Origin: an uncultured Oscillospiraceae bacterium
GTDB lineage: Bacteria > Bacillota > Clostridia > Oscillospirales > Oscillospiraceae
Direction: 5' to 3'
DNA length: 42,597 nucleotides
Assembly: GCA_947629245.1 (NCBI GenBank)
Contig: CANRDC010000012.1
Span: 1 to 42,597, forward strand
Shown: one piece after another, positions 20,210 through 28,909 of the stretch
Layout of the letters: each line of letters starts with the position of its first letter
How positions within the stretch are numbered: position 1 is the stretch's first letter
Notes under the pieces: model-generated
The model's input: the letters and a program-made list of their open reading frames with translations, nothing else
Databases searched by the model: none
Told to the model about the DNA's origin: nothing
Made by a program: the position numbers and the translations under genes

Positions 20210-20722
20210 ATGGAACACCAGTATTTCTTTTATTACTCACCGTGCGACAAGCACAGGCTCTCTGGCAAAGGGTACCTGACCTACAAGAACAACAAGGGGC
20301 CTACTGCCAAGGAAGCCAAAGACAAGTGCACGGTTGATCATGATGAATACGACTTCGCCACGTCGTGCATGGCTATACTTCACTTCAACGAGCTATTTAC
20401 CGTAGAAGGACGTAAATGGCCGGACGATGTGAAGAACATTCCATTTCTGACGAAAGCATGGATGCCGAAGTCATTCCTGCCGCGTCCGAAGAGCAAGCGC
20501 AATATACGCTACCGCTATTTTAAGCTCAAGGCGATGCTAGGCATGGCATTCCACGCCCTCCAAGATGAATTCAACGAGGGCGAGGATACCCTGTATGGAA
20601 ACGTCATCGAGATCATCGTTTCGTGGAATGATGAGACCGAAGACACAGGACATGTAGACATGGGCGCCCAGATCGTGAGAAAAGGGAAGCCTGTAACCCT
20701 GGAATTTAATTACTTAACATGA
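20210..20722 (+). CDS. Unrecognised protein (170 aa)
   Basis: No family recognised. Aromatic N-terminus (MEHQYFFYYSPCDKHRLSGK) with Cys/His residues, a basic middle (KSFLPRPKSKRNIRYRYFKL) and a helical segment rich in Met and Ala. A final strand region (GNVIEIIVSWNDETEDTG) follows. Its TGA overlaps the ATG of the first zinc-ribbon gene (ATGA). No signal peptide or membrane span. Function unknown. Confidence 0.72.
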   Translation: MEHQYFFYYSPCDKHRLSGKGYLTYKNNKGPTAKEAKDKCTVDHDEYDFATSCMAILHFNELFTVEGRKWPDDVKNIPFLTKAWMPKSFLPRPKSKRNIRYRYFKLKAMLGMAFHALQDEFNEGEDTLYGNVIEIIVSWNDETEDTGHVDMGAQIVRKGKPVTLEFNYLT

Positions 20723-20982
20723 TTGAAAGTAAACCAATAAGAACAAAGAAGCACAAGGTGACCTGCGACCACTGCGGCAACACAGCAGTAGGCTACGCGG
20801 ACATCGACGACTTCATGTCTGAATTGGACATCGCCGGGTGGGAGTTCTATTACTATTACCCAGAAAAGAACATGGCGGTCCAGAATGTCATCAATCTCAA
20901 AGCCTCCGACAAGCAGTTCTGCAGCCGCGAGTGCTTTGTGCAATGGTGCCAGAAAAACAACATTGAACACGCGCGTCTATGA
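20719..20982 (+). CDS. Small zinc-ribbon protein, family member 1 (87 aa)
   Basis: Two Cys pairs typical of a zinc ribbon: CDHCGN (residues ~15-20) and FCSRECF (~72-78), separated by about 50 residues that include the conserved Gly-Trp (AGWEFYYYY). It belongs to a five-member set in this window (20719, 20979, 21750, 26437, 28816) sharing CDxCG ... GW ... FCxxxC. It overlaps both neighbours by ATGA. Zinc binding follows from the motif; the partner (DNA, RNA or protein) is unknown. Such small ribbons often modify host transcription or act as adaptors, but nothing here shows which. Confidence 0.8.
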   Translation: MIESKPIRTKKHKVTCDHCGNTAVGYADIDDFMSELDIAGWEFYYYYPEKNMAVQNVINLKASDKQFCSRECFVQWCQKNNIEHARL

Positions 20983-21254
20983 GTAAATTCGAAGAGACAG
21001 TAACCGCTGATTTCGCACGGATCACTTGCGATCATTGCGGGAATCAGATTACGAGCTACGACGGCATGTATGAACTGGAGAAAGACGCCGCCATTTGCGG
21101 GTGGGAGTTCTGTCACCACGACGAAGACGCGAACGAACTTGAAATCCTGCAAGACGACTACCGTCAGGCAGACCTGCACTTCTGCAGCCCGGAGTGCCTG
21201 GAGAAGTGGATTGTCGAGAATGACTGCAAACATGCAATAACACATGGATCCTGA
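20979..21254 (+). CDS. Small zinc-ribbon protein, family member 2 (91 aa)
   Basis: CDHCGN near residue 13 and HFCSPECLEKW near residue 70 give the same paired-Cys layout as the preceding gene, with CGWEFCHHDED in the centre. The central region is acidic. It sits immediately after member 1 with an ATGA overlap, so the two are a tandem duplication that has diverged outside the metal sites. It overlaps the following 169-aa gene by 11 nt. Function unknown. Confidence 0.8.
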   Translation: MSKFEETVTADFARITCDHCGNQITSYDGMYELEKDAAICGWEFCHHDEDANELEILQDDYRQADLHFCSPECLEKWIVENDCKHAITHGS

Positions 21255-21753
21255 AGATAAAGTAGCAGAGTATTATGAGAAGTGGGGACCGTATCAGCCT
21301 GGGGACACGGAGGATGACCACCGGCTGGTCGCCCATATATGCATGGACCTCGAGCACGAGTGCCCGGACATCAATTTGTTCCATGATTTCAGCTGGAGGT
21401 TCTACTATGAGAGAGGCTACGGGAAGCATCTGGATGATGCGGTGAAGGACTTTGGTATCAAGGTAAAGCAGGAGGATGAGATTTCCATTCTGGAAGCCAT
21501 CAAGAAGCTGAAGCCCTATGCCAAAATCTACAAGACGGAGGATGACGACTATGGTGCCACTTGGTGCGTCGTCTGGCCGGATGATCCAGCCCTGCGAAAG
21601 GAGGACATGACTCTCTACTACAAGGAGGCGGTCACTCCTGACACCAAGGAATGGATCTTCCTGCCTGTGGTGCATTGTGAGCCTAAGAACCCTCTGCCAC
21701 AACACCCGGAACATCCTCGTGAGAACAAGCGAACACTAATCATTGTTAAATGA
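21244..21753 (+). CDS. Unrecognised protein (169 aa)
   Basis: No family recognised. Acidic N-terminal half with His and aromatic residues (VAHICMDLEHECPDINLFHD), a helical Lys/Glu segment (DEISILEAIKKLKPYAKIYK), and a Pro-rich C-terminus (HCEPKNPLPQHPEHPRENK). It is lodged between zinc-ribbon genes, overlapping one by 11 nt and the next by ATGA. No enzyme motif noticed. Confidence 0.72.
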   Translation: MDPEDKVAEYYEKWGPYQPGDTEDDHRLVAHICMDLEHECPDINLFHDFSWRFYYERGYGKHLDDAVKDFGIKVKQEDEISILEAIKKLKPYAKIYKTEDDDYGATWCVVWPDDPALRKEDMTLYYKEAVTPDTKEWIFLPVVHCEPKNPLPQHPEHPRENKRTLIIVK

Positions 21754-22034
21754 AGACAACTAAGAAAGTAGAAGCCACGGAGACTACACTCAAGTGTGAC
21801 AACTGTGGCGACAGCTATGCCAGCTGTGACGAAGAAAACATGAATCGCTTCCTTCTGGAAGAGGGTTGGCAATTCGTCGAAAAGAAAGGCGAGAACGTAA
21901 CCATTATCAACTCCTACCCGGAAGATGCAACGCATCATTTCTGTTGTTGGTCGTGCTTCGAATCATGGAAGATCGACAACGACATTGATAATGCGAATGT
22001 CACGGATCTGGATGATGAACTGATGAACAACTGA
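21750..22034 (+). CDS. Small zinc-ribbon protein, family member 3 (94 aa)
   Basis: CDNCGD (residues ~16-21) and HHFCCWSCFESW (~69-80) form the metal site, with EEGWQFVEKKG in the middle. The second half-site has an extra Cys (FCCWSC). An acidic C-terminal tail (DIDNANVTDLDDELMNN) sets it apart from the other members. ATGA overlap with the preceding gene. The extra Cys may be a copy-specific change. Confidence 0.8.
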   Translation: MKTTKKVEATETTLKCDNCGDSYASCDEENMNRFLLEEGWQFVEKKGENVTIINSYPEDATHHFCCWSCFESWKIDNDIDNANVTDLDDELMNN

Positions 22035-22039
22035 TTGCT

Positions 22040-22369
22040 ATGACAAAGACAGACTATACTGATTTTTTCTACAATCTGCATCGCCACCTCATGGATTCGC
22101 AGAAGGACTATCGATTGATAGCCAATTATTCCAATGAAGATGGCGCCCACAAGTGCTGGGAATATAACGCCCACCATGATGACGAGGACGGCAAAATACT
22201 CCGGCTCTACCTCGTGAATGATTTCCGGGTAGACAGCATCAATGTGCGAGGAGAAGATATTGTCGATGTGGCACCCGATGATTGGGGCTACACGATCAAG
22301 CTCAAGAATGGCTACACGCTTGAGCTTGAGATTTACCAACGCATTAATCCTAACGATTTTGAAGCATGA
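22040..22369 (+). CDS. Unrecognised acidic protein (109 aa)
   Basis: No family recognised. Helical N-terminus (DFFYNLHRHLMDSQKDYRLI), His/Asp-rich centre (WEYNAHHDDEDGKILRLYLV) and a beta-rich end that pairs short strands (WGYTIKLKNGYTLELEIYQR). The beta C-terminus looks like a small barrel or sandwich but I cannot name it. Its stop overlaps the ATG of the next gene (ATGA). Confidence 0.7.
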   Translation: MTKTDYTDFFYNLHRHLMDSQKDYRLIANYSNEDGAHKCWEYNAHHDDEDGKILRLYLVNDFRVDSINVRGEDIVDVAPDDWGYTIKLKNGYTLELEIYQRINPNDFEA

Positions 22370-22761
22370 CAACTCGCGAAATAGAACTCGTCAAGGATAT
22401 CGCTGTTTCTCTGAGACGGATCGCTGAGGCACTCGAAGATCTAACGAATAAGCGTAAGGACGATCCGGAGGTAAAACGTCTCATGGCTACGGTCATGGGA
22501 CTAGATAACCCGGATCCACCCAAGAAGAAACGCACCAAGGCTGAAGCCATACTCCCGTGGAAAAAGATCGCTACGGTACATCTTCTGAAGCTCTTTGAGC
22601 TCAGTCCAACGTATGGGATCTACGATGAGATCAAGACTCGCCAGATGGACGGCAAGCTGACGAAGGATCAGGTCAAGCTGTTTAAGCACCTGGTCAGCGA
22701 GCTTGGAACCGGGGGAGCGTATGTATGCGATGAGCCGGTGTCTAAGCAACAAGATGAATAA
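22366..22761 (+). CDS. Unrecognised protein before DNA polymerase (131 aa)
   Basis: No family recognised. The N-terminal helix (LVKDIAVSLRRIAEALEDLT) has a heptad-like pattern and may oligomerise; a basic linker (DPPKKKRTKAEAILPW) leads to a helical C-terminal half. It ends 3 nt before the polymerase start, so the two are probably co-translated. A replisome-accessory role is possible from context alone. Confidence 0.7.
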   Translation: MTTREIELVKDIAVSLRRIAEALEDLTNKRKDDPEVKRLMATVMGLDNPDPPKKKRTKAEAILPWKKIATVHLLKLFELSPTYGIYDEIKTRQMDGKLTKDQVKLFKHLVSELGTGGAYVCDEPVSKQQDE

Positions 22762-22764
22762 CTT

Positions 22765-25700
22765 ATGACAGAATTAATAACAAAACCAACCGAGATCGAC
22801 GGGAAGCTCTGGCTGCCGGGAACCGGGAAGCGCAACAAGAAGGCACGCATTATGTTTGTGACCCCCTGCGTTCTCCCGGAGGAGGCGGTTACCGAGCAAG
22901 ATGTCGGCTTCGGTAAGAAGATAAAACGAACACCACGAATGTTGGATTGTGCACACGGGGTTTACCTAAAAGATGTGGCTCTGAAGAATGGGATTGATGT
23001 CAACGACCATTATTGGACGTCCATTATCAAATACCTCCCGGAGAACCGGAACCACCAGTCTAAACCATTGAAAACGATGATCGACGCCGCATGGCCCTAT
23101 CTCGGGGCTGAGATCGCTGCCGTGCAACCGGAAATCATCGTCTGCGTGGGGAAGCTGGTGTTTGACCAGTTTGCCGAGTTCAGGGCCCGGGAAAGTGAGG
23201 TTATCGGTGCGTGGTTCCGTAATTCCAAATACGGGGCCCGCATCTTCATGATCCCTCATATCACTCAGATCCTCAAAGCCGAGAAGCACGAAGCCTTCGC
23301 CCTCGCCTTCCGCTCCATCCGCCAGATGCTGGACAGCATCGACGGCGTGAAGGTAGCATCCATTCCCATACACGGTTCTGTCATCCACAACTCAACAGAA
23401 CTCCGGGAATGGGTGCAGAAAATGAAAGACGAGAGTAACTTCGTCTTCTCGGTAGACTGCGAATGGCACGGGCACCAACACGTTGATGGTAAACTCCGTT
23501 CGTTACAAATTGCATGGTCCGAATCGGATGTGACCTACATCCGCTTCATGGACGACAAGCTCAATTACGTCTTCGACGTCTCCTACAAGGAGGCCGGGGC
23601 AATACTGGGGGAGTGGCTTAATAACCCGCTCTGCAAGTACGTCGGCCACCACCTCTCGGTGGACCTCACGTGGATGGCCTATTGGCTGGGATTGGAGTGG
23701 TACGAAAAAGGCATTTTTGACACAGAATTTGCGCAACAGTGTGTCGATGAATCAATCGGCCTTGGCTTGGATGAATTGGCTCTAAGGTACACAGACTTCG
23801 GCAAATATGACTGGGAGCTCATCGAATGGAAAAAAGCACACTCCGACCTGTGCAAGGAAGGATACGGCTACATTCCTGACGAGATCCTCATTCCGTATGG
23901 GTGGAAGGATGTATTAACCGTCTATCGCTCCTGGGGGATCCTGGAGAAGAAACTAAAGGACCAGGATCTGATGAAGTATTATACCGAGGTCTTTAACCCC
24001 AACGTCACGGATGTATTCACCTCATATAGCCTACTAGGTCTACCCATTGACCGGGAGAAGATTGACGAGATGCGCGAGCTCTATAACTGGTGCAAGCGTG
24101 AACTCCAGATCGACTTCCAGCGAGTCATGACCGAGGAGGCGGACAGGATCCTCGAAGAAAGGATAGGCGATAAGGGCCTCTACGAGACCGTACACGAGCT
24201 TGCAATGGAGGGTAAGGTCCAGGAATCCAGGAACACACTCAAGGCGCGTCTAGGGGCTGATAAATGGCCCGAGATCGAGCCTGTGTTCGAGCACTTCCTC
24301 AATGCCCCCAATTTCAACGACCGAAGCAAGCCGCAGATGATGCGCTGGCTCTTCGACGTAAAACAGTACACCCCGGTGAAGAGTACGCCGGACCGGGCGA
24401 ACGGTACCCCGGCTGTCCAGTGGGAGAAGGTCCTCACCTACCCGCCGGAAGCCCAAGCACGCTTTACCCCGGCTACGGATACGCAGACACTGGAGATCCT
24501 CGCCTCCCAGCATTCAGATGAAACGATTAGACTATTGCTCAAGCTGAATGCTGTGGGGAATATCTGCAAGAGCTTCCTCAAGCCAGCGGAGGTAGAGGAC
24601 GATGGTACAGTTGTAGAAAAAGGGCTACACTACTGGATTGCATCAGATGACTGCATCCATGGGCAAACGTCAACGACTGAGACGGGCCGTAATAGAGCAT
24701 GGTCACCTAACATTCTGAATTGGCCATCATACATTAACAAGAAATTAGGTAGTGGTCTTTCGAGCATAATTAAGGACAGAAAAGAGAAAGAACAACTACC
24801 TCAGAAGTTCGATAAGTATGTAAGCTATGAAAGTAGCGAATTCCCGACAATACGCTCTACCTGCATGGCAAGACCCGGGTGGTGCATTGTAGAGGCAGAT
24901 TATCAAACGGCGGAAATGCGAGGGCTTGCATTTATTGCAGAAGACCGAGCATTAAAAAAGATGATCCTGGAACCTGACGAATGCTTTGCATGCGTGAAGC
25001 CAGAATGCCTGCCTGAAGGAGTAGACGCAGAAGACTGCGTTGTTCGCCTGTCCTTCCCGAAGTACATTACGTTACCAACGGACAAGGACAAGTTCCTGAT
25101 GACCTATTCAGGAGACAACAAGATTAAAGCTAGGTTCACAGAGGATCAACTCCTGAGGGACAAGGACGGTAATATCGTCCACCCGAGATTCGACATGCAT
25201 TGGGCCTGTATTGAGCTAGCTCGCCATGTTCCCCGTGAAATCCTCAATAAGAAGAAAGATAGGGGAGCTGCAAAAGTAGTAAATTTCAGTAGCAGTTATG
25301 GCGGAACAGCTACATCTATAGCTAGAAAGATCGAGGCAGACACAGGGAACAAGGTAACCATCGATGAGGCACAAGCCCTACTGGACGCAGTGGAAGCTCG
25401 CCAACCACGAGCCACCATCTTCTTCCACGAGCTGGAGAAAGCCCCACTGGAAAAACCATTCTTGACGGCAGCATCCGGGAGAAAGCGGCATCTGCTTACC
25501 CTCTCGAAGATGGATAGCAGGCAAGGCAATAAAGCCCGCGAGGACTCTATCGTAGCCCTTGGACGAGAGTGCAGAAATTACTACATGCAGGAATCCGTTG
25601 GAGCCTCAGCAGCAATAGCTTGCAAAAGATTACTCGACTTTTCTATGCGCTATTCGAAGCAGTGTGGGCTCAAGGGAAACCTCATCACCTGCCTCTACGA

Positions 25701-25992
25701 CTCCTGCGTCGTGCACTGCCCGGTCAATGAACGACACATCTGGCAAAAGGCACTAGACCTATACATGAATTGGAGCAATGGCTGGAGATATGGGGACGAC
25801 ATCCTGCGTTATCCGACCGATTGCGAATTAAACGCCGGGTGGAGCACCAAGGCCAAGGGGGAGTTCAAGGAGCACCTGCACGACCCCGACTGGGAGCCCA
25901 CACCGGAAAACCTGAAACCTGTCGAGGAATACCTGGACGCGGCCATTGCTACGTTCAAGGAATTCCCGGAATTATCCGTGTACAATAAATAA
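22765..25992 (+). CDS. polA: UDG-like domain fused to family A DNA polymerase (1075 aa)
   Basis: Residues ~1-190 resemble the uracil-DNA-glycosylase superfamily: a KARIMFVTPCV start, YWTSIIKYLPENRN, and IAAVQPEIIVCVGKLVFDQF, as in family 4/5 enzymes. A 3'-5' exonuclease follows: FSVDCEWHG (Asp ~229, Glu ~231), VGHHLSVDLTWM (~293) and YGWKDVLTVY (~378). The polymerase domain has TSTTETGRNRAWSPNILNWP, motif A IVEADYQTAEMRGLAF (~706), motif B RGAAKVVNFSSSYGG (~832) and motif C CLYDSCVVH (~975). Motif C normally reads HDE; here it is YDS, with the catalytic Asp kept but His and Glu replaced. A cysteine-rich insertion sits between motifs A and B (FACVKPECLPEG). Main replicative polymerase by context. 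Confidence 0.92.
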   Translation: MTELITKPTEIDGKLWLPGTGKRNKKARIMFVTPCVLPEEAVTEQDVGFGKKIKRTPRMLDCAHGVYLKDVALKNGIDVNDHYWTSIIKYLPENRNHQSKPLKTMIDAAWPYLGAEIAAVQPEIIVCVGKLVFDQFAEFRARESEVIGAWFRNSKYGARIFMIPHITQILKAEKHEAFALAFRSIRQMLDSIDGVKVASIPIHGSVIHNSTELREWVQKMKDESNFVFSVDCEWHGHQHVDGKLRSLQIAWSESDVTYIRFMDDKLNYVFDVSYKEAGAILGEWLNNPLCKYVGHHLSVDLTWMAYWLGLEWYEKGIFDTEFAQQCVDESIGLGLDELALRYTDFGKYDWELIEWKKAHSDLCKEGYGYIPDEILIPYGWKDVLTVYRSWGILEKKLKDQDLMKYYTEVFNPNVTDVFTSYSLLGLPIDREKIDEMRELYNWCKRELQIDFQRVMTEEADRILEERIGDKGLYETVHELAMEGKVQESRNTLKARLGADKWPEIEPVFEHFLNAPNFNDRSKPQMMRWLFDVKQYTPVKSTPDRANGTPAVQWEKVLTYPPEAQARFTPATDTQTLEILASQHSDETIRLLLKLNAVGNICKSFLKPAEVEDDGTVVEKGLHYWIASDDCIHGQTSTTETGRNRAWSPNILNWPSYINKKLGSGLSSIIKDRKEKEQLPQKFDKYVSYESSEFPTIRSTCMARPGWCIVEADYQTAEMRGLAFIAEDRALKKMILEPDECFACVKPECLPEGVDAEDCVVRLSFPKYITLPTDKDKFLMTYSGDNKIKARFTEDQLLRDKDGNIVHPRFDMHWACIELARHVPREILNKKKDRGAAKVVNFSSSYGGTATSIARKIEADTGNKVTIDEAQALLDAVEARQPRATIFFHELEKAPLEKPFLTAASGRKRHLLTLSKMDSRQGNKAREDSIVALGRECRNYYMQESVGASAAIACKRLLDFSMRYSKQCGLKGNLITCLYDSCVVHCPVNERHIWQKALDLYMNWSNGWRYGDDILRYPTDCELNAGWSTKAKGEFKEHLHDPDWEPTPENLKPVEEYLDAAIATFKEFPELSVYNK

Positions 25993-26426
25993 TGGACCCT
26001 ATAAACTACACGTTCACCTGCGGCGTTGGAAGAAACGAGGTAGGTGATTACTGCATGACGGTCACCAACCGCAAGCCGAGTGGCGACATCTTCATGGCCA
26101 CTATCGACATGGTAGGTATCTGCACAATCCTTCGATGGATTGAGGCGCAGCTCATCGAGATGAACTATACGCACACCATGCTTATGGCTATGCAAGGGAA
26201 AATCCCCAAGCAGCAGTGGAGAGGTCTCCGGGCATCCCCGGACTATATCATCATTCATTCCGTCATGCGTAAGATCAAGAAGTTCCTGCGTGATACATTC
26301 CTGAAGGAATTCGAGGAGGCTGATGATAAGCAATCCTACCTGGGGCGTGTCTACGACATTGACGGCATTATCCCGTATACCGGGAAAGCGAAGGACTACA
26401 AGGTAACAGTCACACCAATCAACTGA
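25992..26426 (+). CDS. Unrecognised protein, paralogue of the 29593 gene (144 aa)
   Basis: No named family. It shares two signatures with the 249-aa product at 29593: the N-terminus M(D/E)PxxYTFT and the C-terminal TGKAKDYKVTV. Both have a central basic helix (RKIKKFLRDTFLKEFEEADD here; RKALTDYVLFKYENH there). The longer paralogue continues with an extra domain. It starts inside the polymerase stop codon (TAATG). Function unknown. Confidence 0.75.
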   Translation: MDPINYTFTCGVGRNEVGDYCMTVTNRKPSGDIFMATIDMVGICTILRWIEAQLIEMNYTHTMLMAMQGKIPKQQWRGLRASPDYIIIHSVMRKIKKFLRDTFLKEFEEADDKQSYLGRVYDIDGIIPYTGKAKDYKVTVTPIN

Positions 26427-26436
26427 TTGATATAAA

Positions 26437-26709
26437 ATGATCAAAGACAGTCAAATGACCGTGTACTCGCTCTTCTGCGATCAATGCGGAAAGCAGTACG
26501 AGAATGACGAAGGTAATACCTTCGCCGACACGTACGACCTCACCACCTACGCCAGCGAAGACGGCTGGCTGGAGGATGGGGTCGACGAGGACGACGACGG
26601 GCCTATGTACCTGTCGGAGCAATCGGAGCATCACTTCTGCTCGGAGAAATGCCGGGAGGAGTGGTTAGCCAAAAAAGAGCATGAGCAGTCTAAGAGATCG
26701 TGCGAATAA
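26437..26709 (+). CDS. Small zinc-ribbon protein, family member 4 (90 aa)
   Basis: CDQCGKQY (residues ~12-19) and HHFCSEKCREEW (~65-76) form the zinc site. The stretch between is the longest and most acidic of the family (EDGWLEDGVDEDDDGP), again containing GW. It is separated from members 1-3 by the polymerase gene, so the family is dispersed rather than a simple tandem array. The end overlaps the next gene. Confidence 0.8.
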   Translation: MIKDSQMTVYSLFCDQCGKQYENDEGNTFADTYDLTTYASEDGWLEDGVDEDDDGPMYLSEQSEHHFCSEKCREEWLAKKEHEQSKRSCE

Positions 26710-27172
26710 GCACTGGGAGGATCGTATGATCTTCCCCGCCGACAGCGTGCGCTATCTCTGGCAGCCATTCGCAGACCTCACGCTAAGCGAGCAGAAGGGC
26801 GAGCTAGAATCGCAGATAGAAAGCGGGGAGATCGATTCTCCCGACAAGAAACGGACGGCGATTGAGTTTTACAATTACGATCACTGGAAAGACTTCATGA
26901 TCGAACTGAACGCCGCCTGCCCGGATACAGTGACAGGGTGGCAAGTGTTCCGTCTCAAGGCGGATCACGCCACTGGGACTATTGCCGACCTCATCAACGG
27001 CATGTCCAACATCCTCAACTGCTATCCGGTCGTGTTGGAAGGTAAGACGACGTCACACACGTATGTCTGTGCCTTTAACCCCAAGAGTAAAGTAGGTCCT
27101 ACCTGCTTCATCGAGTTCCTCAACCTCGACCCGGCAGGAGCCTTTATCAACCCGTACGACGATGGAAATTAA
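26681..27172 (+). CDS. Unrecognised protein (163 aa, start uncertain)
   Basis: No family recognised. A central acidic helix (EQKGELESQIESGEIDSPDK) precedes an alpha/beta region (GWQVFRLKADHATGTIADLI). Two starts are possible. ATG 26681 overlaps the zinc-ribbon gene by 29 nt. ATG 26726 (MIFPADSVRYLW) gives 148 aa and is preceded by GGGAGG at 5-nt spacing, one of the few good Shine-Dalgarno sites here. I lean slightly towards 26726 but report the longer frame. The end overlaps the next gene by 11 nt. Confidence 0.68.
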   Translation: MSSLRDRANKHWEDRMIFPADSVRYLWQPFADLTLSEQKGELESQIESGEIDSPDKKRTAIEFYNYDHWKDFMIELNAACPDTVTGWQVFRLKADHATGTIADLINGMSNILNCYPVVLEGKTTSHTYVCAFNPKSKVGPTCFIEFLNLDPAGAFINPYDDGN

Positions 27173-27827
27173 TGATGAAGGAATACCGCCTGTTCCCAAG
27201 GAGGAGCAGGCGAAAGTCATCGACGCCATGATTCAAGCATTCGGGCGTAAGTTGACAAAGTATGAGCAGGAATTCCTGCCCTATGCCTCCGTGTATATGC
27301 ACGAGACCAGGATGGACTTCATGGAGTGCTACGACATGGCGGAGGACATCCAGGACCCCGAGCACGTCAGTGCGAAGGAACTGGCTAACATGCTCTTTTA
27401 TTACCCGAAGCACTCACTCGTGCTCCGGGGAGAGAGGGTGTACTACGTGCACCCGGGAGGGCAGGTTCGCTTCCAGAACATCGTGGTTGAAGTAGACGAG
27501 GACTGGAGTAATCCCCGCCTCATAGGAAGACCGGCTCCGAAGGTTGCTCCGCCCAAAAAAGGCTATAAGCCCGACGCGGCGGAATTGGCGATCATCTTGT
27601 GTCAGCTTCTTGACTACGTGAAGGACCACAATGGCACCTACATGCATCTACCATACGACTTCGCGTATTTCCTGAATACACGGGTCTCATCGTATGCTGT
27701 GCGTGATTTCGTCATGCATATCCAGCATCTCATGTATAGTGACCGCAATACAGGCGGTCATGATTTGCATAAATTCCTGAAGACATTGGAAAATACTAAG
27801 ACTAAACAATCAACAACCAAACACTAA
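27162..27827 (+). CDS. Unrecognised two-domain protein (221 aa)
   Basis: No named family. The C-terminal ~80 residues (KPDAAELAIILCQLLDYVKD ... SYAVRDFVMHIQHLMY ... DLHKFLKTLEN) align with the whole 83-aa product of the next gene (PDACELSVIIAKFLDYIEKM ... ETRDFLVHVYDTMVHD ... ELQKFFDSVK). The N-terminal ~130 residues are a separate helical region followed by a short beta region and a Pro/Lys linker (APKVAPPKKG). It looks like domain duplication followed by separation into two genes. Function unknown. Confidence 0.75.
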   Translation: MEINDEGIPPVPKEEQAKVIDAMIQAFGRKLTKYEQEFLPYASVYMHETRMDFMECYDMAEDIQDPEHVSAKELANMLFYYPKHSLVLRGERVYYVHPGGQVRFQNIVVEVDEDWSNPRLIGRPAPKVAPPKKGYKPDAAELAIILCQLLDYVKDHNGTYMHLPYDFAYFLNTRVSSYAVRDFVMHIQHLMYSDRNTGGHDLHKFLKTLENTKTKQSTTKH

Positions 27828-27832
27828 GCATT

Positions 27833-28084
27833 ATGAAAAATAAAGTAACTATACCTGACGCATGTGAATTGTCCGTGATTATCGCTAAGTTCCTCGATTA
27901 CATCGAAAAGATGGACTTCGGCAATCACTTTATGGAAATCTGGCAAGAGCCGCGTGTGTTCCTTGAGGACTTAGGTGCAGACAAAGAAACACGTGACTTC
28001 CTTGTCCACGTCTACGACACCATGGTCCACGACAAAGACAACGACACGAATGAGCTCCAGAAATTCTTTGATTCTGTAAAATGA
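27833..28084 (+). CDS. Stand-alone paralogue of the 27162 C-terminal domain (83 aa)
   Basis: An all-helical, acidic protein aligned end to end with residues ~140-210 of the preceding product; Asp-Ala-(C/E)-Glu-Leu at the start, LDY in the first helix and RDF in the third are shared. ATGA overlap with the following gene. The A-rich sequence before the ATG lacks a Shine-Dalgarno site. It may compete or assemble with the larger protein, but that is inference from similarity. Confidence 0.75.
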   Translation: MKNKVTIPDACELSVIIAKFLDYIEKMDFGNHFMEIWQEPRVFLEDLGADKETRDFLVHVYDTMVHDKDNDTNELQKFFDSVK

Positions 28085-28698
28085 AGACGACACCAAGATT
28101 CGAGATCGTTATCAAGATGCATAAGGTCGAGGACAACATCGACCTGTTCGACGAGATCCAGGAGAACGGGCCTGACACATTTGTCCCCTACACGGCGAGT
28201 GTGGCGTCATTCGACGAACCTATCCAAGATGACATGGCCTACCGTGTACGGTTGGCTCATGGCAGCGCCAACATCAAGCACGAGCATCTCGCTAAAGAGA
28301 AGGTGGCAAACCTCATCGTCAACACGATGAAGTGCAACCTGTGGCTGTTCGATTTGGATCACAGCCATAAGGACAAGCCTACTCTCCAGGAGGTCTACGA
28401 CAACCTCGACATCACCACCGTGCTGACCAGGAATGCTCTCAGCGTCCTGGCAGCTATGCGACGCCACCTGAGCATGTCGGTGTACTACGGGCGCATGGAC
28501 TTCATGTTCAATGCCGCCAACAACGTCATGCTCCCGGTACTAGGCGTAACGTATGGAAATGATCCCCAGCACCTCGTGAGCATTGTTGTCTACTTCAAAG
28601 AGAACAACATGAGCACGCAGAGCCTGGAGATGGTAAATGAGAGAATCGTGGACGATTTCATCGCCACTGTACCCATTGCGAATCATGGACAGCAGTGA
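28081..28698 (+). CDS. Unrecognised protein (205 aa)
   Basis: No named family. The C-terminal half (NVMLPVLGVTYGNDPQHLVS ... VYFKENN) resembles the C-terminal part of the 29593 product (PQLTVAFTNNNDPEKNMN...LDFATFSSKK), so the two may share a domain. The N-terminal half is alpha/beta with an acidic patch (IDLFDEIQENGPDTFVPYTA). ATGA overlap with the previous gene and 14-nt overlap with the next. The similarity is weak and is a reading by eye. Confidence 0.7.
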   Translation: MKTTPRFEIVIKMHKVEDNIDLFDEIQENGPDTFVPYTASVASFDEPIQDDMAYRVRLAHGSANIKHEHLAKEKVANLIVNTMKCNLWLFDLDHSHKDKPTLQEVYDNLDITTVLTRNALSVLAAMRRHLSMSVYYGRMDFMFNAANNVMLPVLGVTYGNDPQHLVSIVVYFKENNMSTQSLEMVNERIVDDFIATVPIANHGQQ

Positions 28699-28909
28699 TA
28701 AATGGTCTATTGACAACTACGCCCTCATGCTCCTGATGGGAGCTGAGGGCTTCACCGTGGAAGGACTTCAACAACTCGAAGCCCGATACCGCGAGAAACA
28801 AAAGGAGGAAGCAACATGCTCAAAGTTGACCAAGATAGATACCAGTACGTCCTCATCTGTGACAGATGCGGAAAAGAGTACCGAGACACAGGCGAGCTGT
28901 GTCTCCTAG
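28685..28909 (+). CDS. Unrecognised small protein, 3' end overlapping a zinc-ribbon gene (74 aa)
   Basis: ATG 28685 (MDSSDKWSIDNYALMLLMGA) was chosen over the in-frame ATG at 28637, which would overlap the previous gene much further. The first ~44 residues look like a compact helical protein (FTVEGLQQLEARYREKQKEE). The last ~30 (Ser/Thr-rich) overlap the start of the zinc-ribbon gene at 28816 by 94 nt in another frame. This large overlap is unusual here, and the tail may be an extension created by loss of an earlier stop codon. Confidence 0.58.
   Translation: MDSSDKWSIDNYALMLLMGAEGFTVEGLQQLEARYREKQKEEATCSKLTKIDTSTSSSVTDAEKSTETQASCVS

Noticed and set aside
28637-28909. Longer version of the small gene, starting at 28637
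   Set aside because: It would overlap the 28081 gene by 62 nt; the ATG at 28685 fits the operon's short overlaps better.
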